Shown here one piece after another: positions 33,999 to 37,476 of a stretch of DNA of 37,476 bases. The notes below the pieces were generated by a model that saw only the letters and a list, made by a program, of their open reading frames with translations, was not told the DNA's origin and searched no databases. Both the position numbers and the translations under genes were made by a program. Source of the stretch: Chitinophagales bacterium (GTDB taxonomy: Bacteria; Bacteroidota; Bacteroidia; Chitinophagales; BACL12); contig JACMJP010000274.1 of the NCBI GenBank assembly GCA_014380545.1, positions 1-37,476 on the forward strand, written 5' to 3'. Numbering within the stretch: the stretch's first letter is position 1; each line of letters opens with the position of its first letter.

Positions 33999-34760
33999 GT
34001 GATAAACACGAATGGAGATCTGCAATCGATAATCCAAGAAATTAAAATTTTAATTGAGCCTATAGTAATTAAGAAAGAAGCTCAAAACATTAATTTTCCT
34101 GTGGAGTTTACATTCTTTCATGTGCTTGAGAGGGCTTATGTAAATATGATATCTTTAAGATTACTTGTCGGGGATAGTTTGATTAATCATGACCATGCAA
34201 TAGGGTTAATTTGTAGAAATTTGTTGACAGATTTTATTACAACAGGCCATATTATCCGAAATGTAAATTCAAATGAGGAGTCATATCAGAATTTATATTC
34301 ATTACATTATTCTGATATAAAAAAAATCGATTCTTTGATTAAAATGTATAAGAAATATAAGGTAATAAACGAAATTGAATTCTCTAAAATAAAAGAAAAA
34401 ATAGATAATGAATCAAATATTTACAAAATTGTAAAAGATTATGCAATTGAATATAAGCTAAAAACATTTCCTGGAACTAGGGAGATAATTGAGAAATTCT
34501 TAAGTACGAATTTAAGTGATATTTGGGTGCAGGAAATAAAGAACTCATATGATACCTGGCTTTTTTATAGCAAGTATGAACATTTAGGATGGTTTTCATA
34601 TGAATTAACTAGAGACATTGGGAGTGCAGCGATTAAAAAAAGAATTATGATGGTTTTAAGATGTACAACAATTATGATAGGAAGTTGTTTGGAAATTTTA
34701 AATGAAAAAGAGATGATGAAAAGGTCAATTGTGATTTATGAAAAACTTTATAATTCATAA
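33999..34760 (+). CDS. Hypothetical protein, all-helical, unknown function
   Basis: A 253-residue product starting at GTG (33999), which fits the -7 box 17 bp upstream. I do not recognise it with confidence. It has no signal peptide or clear membrane helix and is predicted to be mostly alpha-helical. The segment FHVLERAYVNMISLRLLVGDS followed by CRNLLTDFITTGHIIR looks like the first half of a DUF5677/HEPN-type helical domain, but this is a weak impression. The C-terminal half contains YDTWLFYSKYEHLGWFSYE and a hydrophobic stretch near MVLRCTTIMIGSCLEIL. Base composition looks more AT-rich than the neighbouring core genes. Together with the duplicated remnant just upstream, this suggests an accessory gene. 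Confidence 0.62.
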   Translation: MINTNGDLQSIIQEIKILIEPIVIKKEAQNINFPVEFTFFHVLERAYVNMISLRLLVGDSLINHDHAIGLICRNLLTDFITTGHIIRNVNSNEESYQNLYSLHYSDIKKIDSLIKMYKKYKVINEIEFSKIKEKIDNESNIYKIVKDYAIEYKLKTFPGTREIIEKFLSTNLSDIWVQEIKNSYDTWLFYSKYEHLGWFSYELTRDIGSAAIKKRIMMVLRCTTIMIGSCLEILNEKEMMKRSIVIYEKLYNS

Positions 34761-34828
34761 TGTGATTTAATTTATTGAACTACACTATCAGCAATTCCGC
34801 CTTTATTTAAGTTGGATCATTTTTCCTT

Positions 34829-35239
34829 TCAGCCCCGCTTTTCTCTAATAAATATAAGTGATAATATTCTTGCGTATGTTGATGGGTATAAAATCTCGCT
34901 AATAATACTAATTACAATTATTATAATGCACAGTAAAATGAGTATTAATATGATTTGCATTAGGAACTTAATTTTTAGCGATGCAGTATCATCATAATTA
35001 ACTTTATGCTTTTTTAACGGATTTTCTTTTGAATGTAATTTATCATGAATTGAATAAGCTAATTTTTCAATAAAATTTTTGGGTTTTGGAATGTCTTGCT
35101 CAGGAAAATCCTTAAAATCTATAATTGGTAACTTATTCTTTACCCGAAACAATTTATCCCTCAAATAGAAGTAGTAAATAAATAAAAGGATCAAAAAAAA
35201 TAGCACATTGTACATTGACCAATAATAATTTGTAATCAT
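34829..35239 (-). CDS. Hypothetical small membrane protein with two transmembrane helices
   Basis: The 136-residue product has a hydrophobic segment near the N-terminus (YNVLFFLILLFIYYFYL, about residues 10-26). A charged soluble stretch of about 60 residues follows, rich in Lys and Pro (FPEQDIPKPKNFIEKLAYSI). A second long hydrophobic segment (FLMQIILILILLCIIIIVISII, about 92-113) precedes a short basic tail. The ATG at 35237-35239 is the natural start. No family is recognised. It is convergent with the unknown gene at 33999-34760 and separated from it by 68 bp. Low-complexity Ile/Leu content and lack of homology signals make it less certain than its neighbours. Confidence 0.5.
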   Translation of the reverse strand: MITNYYWSMYNVLFFLILLFIYYFYLRDKLFRVKNKLPIIDFKDFPEQDIPKPKNFIEKLAYSIHDKLHSKENPLKKHKVNYDDTASLKIKFLMQIILILILLCIIIIVISIISEILYPSTYARILSLIFIREKRG

Positions 35240-35331
35240 AAATATATGCTAATTGAGAAGAATTCGAAATTTATTTCTTTATCTGCAATAGCTTAGTGAT
35301 AAAAGGATCCTTTTATAAAGCATCAGTTTCG

Positions 35332-35339
35332 TAACTTTG
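35332..35339 (+). promoter_or_regulatory. -7 box of the hmgA-hpd unit
   Basis: TAACTTTG matches TAnnTTTG exactly and ends 23 bp before the hmgA ATG. The -33 region is TTTT-rich without a clean TTG. Confidence 0.42.
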
Positions 35340-35362
35340 TAAGAACATAATAGAAAATAAAT

Positions 35363-36520
35363 ATGCCTTTCTACAGCAAACTCGGTCAAATACCACCTAA
35401 ACGCCATACACAGTTCAGAAAAGCGGATGGCACATTATATCATGAAGAATTATTTTCTACAGAAGGGTTTTCCAATACATATTCTTTACTATATCATTTA
35501 TATCCGCCAACAAAAATTAAACAGGTAGGTGAAGCATATTCCGTGGAACCGAAAGTTGTTTTATCAAAACAATTAAAACACAGAAGCCTGCATGGTTTTA
35601 AAATAAAACCCGAAGATGATTATTTGGACAGCCGCAAAGCAGTTCTTGTAAATAGTGATCTGCATATTTCTCTTGCCGCCCCACAAAAAAGTATGACAGA
35701 TTATTTTTATAAAAATGTTGATGCTGATGAAATGATCTTTTGCCATGAAGGAAGCGGGAGTGTGAAAACAATGTATGGAGAAATTAATTTTGAATATGGC
35801 GATTATGTAATTGTGCCGAGAGGAACTTTATATCAAATTCATTTTAATACTGAAAATAACAGGTTATTTATTGTTGAATCCTTTTCACCAATTGTTTTTC
35901 CAAAAAGATATTTGAATAATACGGGACAACTTATGGAACAAGCTCCGTTTTGTGAAAGAGATATTAAAACACCGGCTAATTTAATTACCAATGATATTCA
36001 GGGTGATTTCTTTTTCAAGATAAAAAAACAGGGCATTATTTATCCGTATCATTATGCAAATCACCAGTTCGATTTAATTGGGTGGGATGGATTTGTTTAT
36101 CCCTGGGCATTCAGCATTCATAATTTCGAACCGATAACAGGAAGAGTGCATCAGCCGCCCCCGGTTCATCAAACTTTTGAAGCAAGAAATTTTGTTGTGT
36201 GCAGTTTCTGTCCGAGATTATTTGATTATCATCCGCTTTCAATTCCTGCTCCTTATAATCACAGCAATATTGATAGTGATGAAATATTGTATTATGTTGA
36301 CGGAGATTTTATGAGCAGAAAAAGTGTTGAGAGAGGAATGATCACATTACATCCCGGTGGTATTCCGCATGGTCCTCATCCGGGCACTTATGAAGGCAGT
36401 ATCGGGAAAAAAGAAACACATGAACTAGCAGTAATGATAGATCCGTTTAAACCTTTACAATTAACAGAGGATGCTTTGTTAATAGAAGATAAAGATTATT
36501 ATTTATCGTGGCTAAGTTAA
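35363..36520 (+). CDS. hmgA: Homogentisate 1,2-dioxygenase
   Basis: This cupin-fold iron dioxygenase opens the ring of homogentisate to maleylacetoacetate in tyrosine and phenylalanine breakdown. The 385-residue protein matches the bacterial family length. The central domain contains EMIFCHEGSGSVKTMYGEI and GDYVIVPRGTLYQIHF. The active-site region has PYNHSNIDSDEILYYVDGDF, with His300 and Glu307 as likely Fe ligands. It continues with HPGGIPHGPHPGT, where His330 and His336 keep the six-residue spacing seen in the human enzyme. KRHTQFRKADGTLYHEELF at the N-terminus is also typical. hpd begins 55 bp downstream on the same strand, so substrate and product steps are co-encoded. Confidence 0.95.
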   Translation: MPFYSKLGQIPPKRHTQFRKADGTLYHEELFSTEGFSNTYSLLYHLYPPTKIKQVGEAYSVEPKVVLSKQLKHRSLHGFKIKPEDDYLDSRKAVLVNSDLHISLAAPQKSMTDYFYKNVDADEMIFCHEGSGSVKTMYGEINFEYGDYVIVPRGTLYQIHFNTENNRLFIVESFSPIVFPKRYLNNTGQLMEQAPFCERDIKTPANLITNDIQGDFFFKIKKQGIIYPYHYANHQFDLIGWDGFVYPWAFSIHNFEPITGRVHQPPPVHQTFEARNFVVCSFCPRLFDYHPLSIPAPYNHSNIDSDEILYYVDGDFMSRKSVERGMITLHPGGIPHGPHPGTYEGSIGKKETHELAVMIDPFKPLQLTEDALLIEDKDYYLSWLS

Positions 36521-36575
36521 TTTATGATTTACAAATTACAATTGACAATTATTTAAAATTTTAAATTTATTATGT

Positions 36576-37476
36576 ATGGATACATTGGAATTAAAAAAAG
36601 TAGAAAATGAAGTGGTTGATTTTCTTCCTTTGAACGGAACAGATCATTTGGAATTTTATGTCGGTAATGCAAAACAATCTGCCTATTATTATCAAAGTGC
36701 CTGGGGTTATAAATTGGTAGCATATGCAGGATTGGAAACTGGTGTGAGGGACAGGGCAAGTTATGTTCTGCAACAGGATAAAATAAGAATTATCCTCACA
36801 TCATCTTTTGATCCGGAAAGTGAAATAAGCCAGCATGTAAAAAAACATGGTGATGGTGTAAAGGTGCTGGCATTAATGGTTGATGATGCAGCAAAAAGTT
36901 TTGAAGAAACGGTAAAGCGGGGAGCAAAACCCGCAATGGAACCCACAACATTAAAAGATGAATTTGGTGAAGTGGTGGTTTCTGCAATTCATACGTATGG
37001 TGATACAATTCACAAATTTGTTGAACGCAAAAATTATAAGGGTGTATATATGCCGGGTTTTATTGCAAAGGAATCTAACATAGAAATAAAACCTATCGGA
37101 TTAAAATATGTAGATCATTGTGTAGGTAATGTTGAGTTGGGAAAAATGAATGAATGGGTAAAATTTTATGAAGATGTAATGGGTTTTAAATTACTCATCA
37201 CATTTGATGATAAAGATATTTCTACAGAATATACTGCGTTAATGAGTAAAGTTGTAAGTAATGGAAATGGCTTTGTAAAATTTCCCATTAATGAACCCGC
37301 TGAAGGAAAAAAGAAAAGCCAGATAGATGAATATCTCGACTTTTACAGAGGGGCAGGTGTACAACATATAGCAGTGGCTTCAGATAATATTATTGAAACA
37401 GTGACTGAATTAAGAAAACGGGGTGTTGAATTTTTATATGTTCCCGGAACATATTACGATGATGTACTTGAAAGAG
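36576..37476 (+). CDS. hpd: 4-hydroxyphenylpyruvate dioxygenase (3' end beyond window)
   Basis: This enzyme converts 4-hydroxyphenylpyruvate to homogentisate, the substrate of the upstream HmgA. About 300 residues are visible of a family length near 360-400. The N-terminal vicinal-oxygen-chelate domain contains GTDHLEFYVGNAKQSAYYYQ and GVRDRASYVLQQ. The catalytic domain opens with LKYVDHCVGNV, where His181 is the first Fe ligand. It then has GVQHIAVASDNI, with His264 as the second. The third ligand, a glutamate, lies past the window edge. The start is the ATG at 36576; an ATG at 36572 is out of frame. Gene order with hmgA supports the assignment. The C-terminal part is unseen. Confidence 0.94.
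   Translation, partial: MDTLELKKVENEVVDFLPLNGTDHLEFYVGNAKQSAYYYQSAWGYKLVAYAGLETGVRDRASYVLQQDKIRIILTSSFDPESEISQHVKKHGDGVKVLALMVDDAAKSFEETVKRGAKPAMEPTTLKDEFGEVVVSAIHTYGDTIHKFVERKNYKGVYMPGFIAKESNIEIKPIGLKYVDHCVGNVELGKMNEWVKFYEDVMGFKLLITFDDKDISTEYTALMSKVVSNGNGFVKFPINEPAEGKKKSQIDEYLDFYRGAGVQHIAVASDNIIETVTELRKRGVEFLYVPGTYYDDVLER

Noticed and set aside
34812..34997. 61-codon plus-strand frame opposite the two-helix membrane protein
   Set aside because: It lies antisense to the better-supported frame, has no domain or start signal, and its composition mirrors the hydrophobic codons on the other strand.
1..37476. CRISPR array, insertion sequence, prophage or integron
   Set aside because: No regularly spaced repeats, transposase or integrase motifs, or phage structural genes were seen on either strand.

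Overview
The window reads as chromosomal DNA from a member of the Bacteroidota. The evidence is a type IX secretion (T9SS)/gliding locus (PorV, PorU, a PorP/SprF-family protein, GldJ), a very large secreted protein with a C-terminal T9SS sorting domain, a DUF2723 membrane glycosyltransferase, several promoter-like sites of the Bacteroidota type (TTG at -33, TAnnTTTG at -7), AT-rich sequence and a tRNA gene without encoded CCA. I cannot fix the genus. No insertion sequence, prophage or CRISPR array is visible. Most of the window is core genome, with a small accessory-looking patch near 33.9-35.2 kb.

Layout. 1-3.0 kb (minus): an RND efflux pump cut by the window edge and its lipoprotein membrane-fusion subunit. 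3.2 kb: tRNA-Glu(TTC) with its own hairpin terminator. 3.4-5.6 kb (plus): a gapA-pgk operon ending in a strong bidirectional terminator. 5.7-13.6 kb: the T9SS/gliding locus, with porU and porV transcribed leftward and porP/sprF and gldJ rightward from a divergent junction only 15 bp wide. 13.7-18.1 kb: murF, an arginase-fold protein that lacks key metal ligands, an MscS channel and a small SRPBCC protein. 18.2-25.1 kb (plus): carA, eno, a 1253-residue G8/beta-helix/PKD/FN3 protein that is a predicted T9SS cargo, and a FtsB/DivIC-like division protein. 25.1-30.2 kb: an RluA-type pseudouridine synthase, then the DUF2723 glycosyltransferase overlapping an RlmB-like rRNA methyltransferase. 30.4-33.9 kb: a small secreted lipoprotein, pfkA, proline dehydrogenase and an RRM RNA-binding protein. 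33.9-35.2 kb: a duplicated scrap of the proline dehydrogenase 3' end and two unrecognised genes. 35.4 kb to the end: hmgA followed by hpd (cut by the edge).

How the genes fit together. PorU, PorV, PorP/SprF and GldJ are parts of the machinery that exports proteins carrying C-terminal sorting domains and attaches them to the cell surface; the G8 protein at 20.9 kb is a likely client. The DUF2723 enzyme could glycosylate exported proteins, though nothing in the window proves that link. Four glycolytic genes (gapA, pgk, eno, pfkA) sit within 29 kb but in separate units. hpd and hmgA catalyse consecutive steps of tyrosine breakdown, and proline dehydrogenase adds a second amino-acid catabolic entry point.

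The observations most worth following up are the G8 protein with a CEMIP/TMEM2-like signature, the metal-ligand-poor arginase homologue beside the T9SS locus, and the direct repeat of the proline dehydrogenase 3' end that brackets the RRM gene. I did not find a clearly new multi-gene system.
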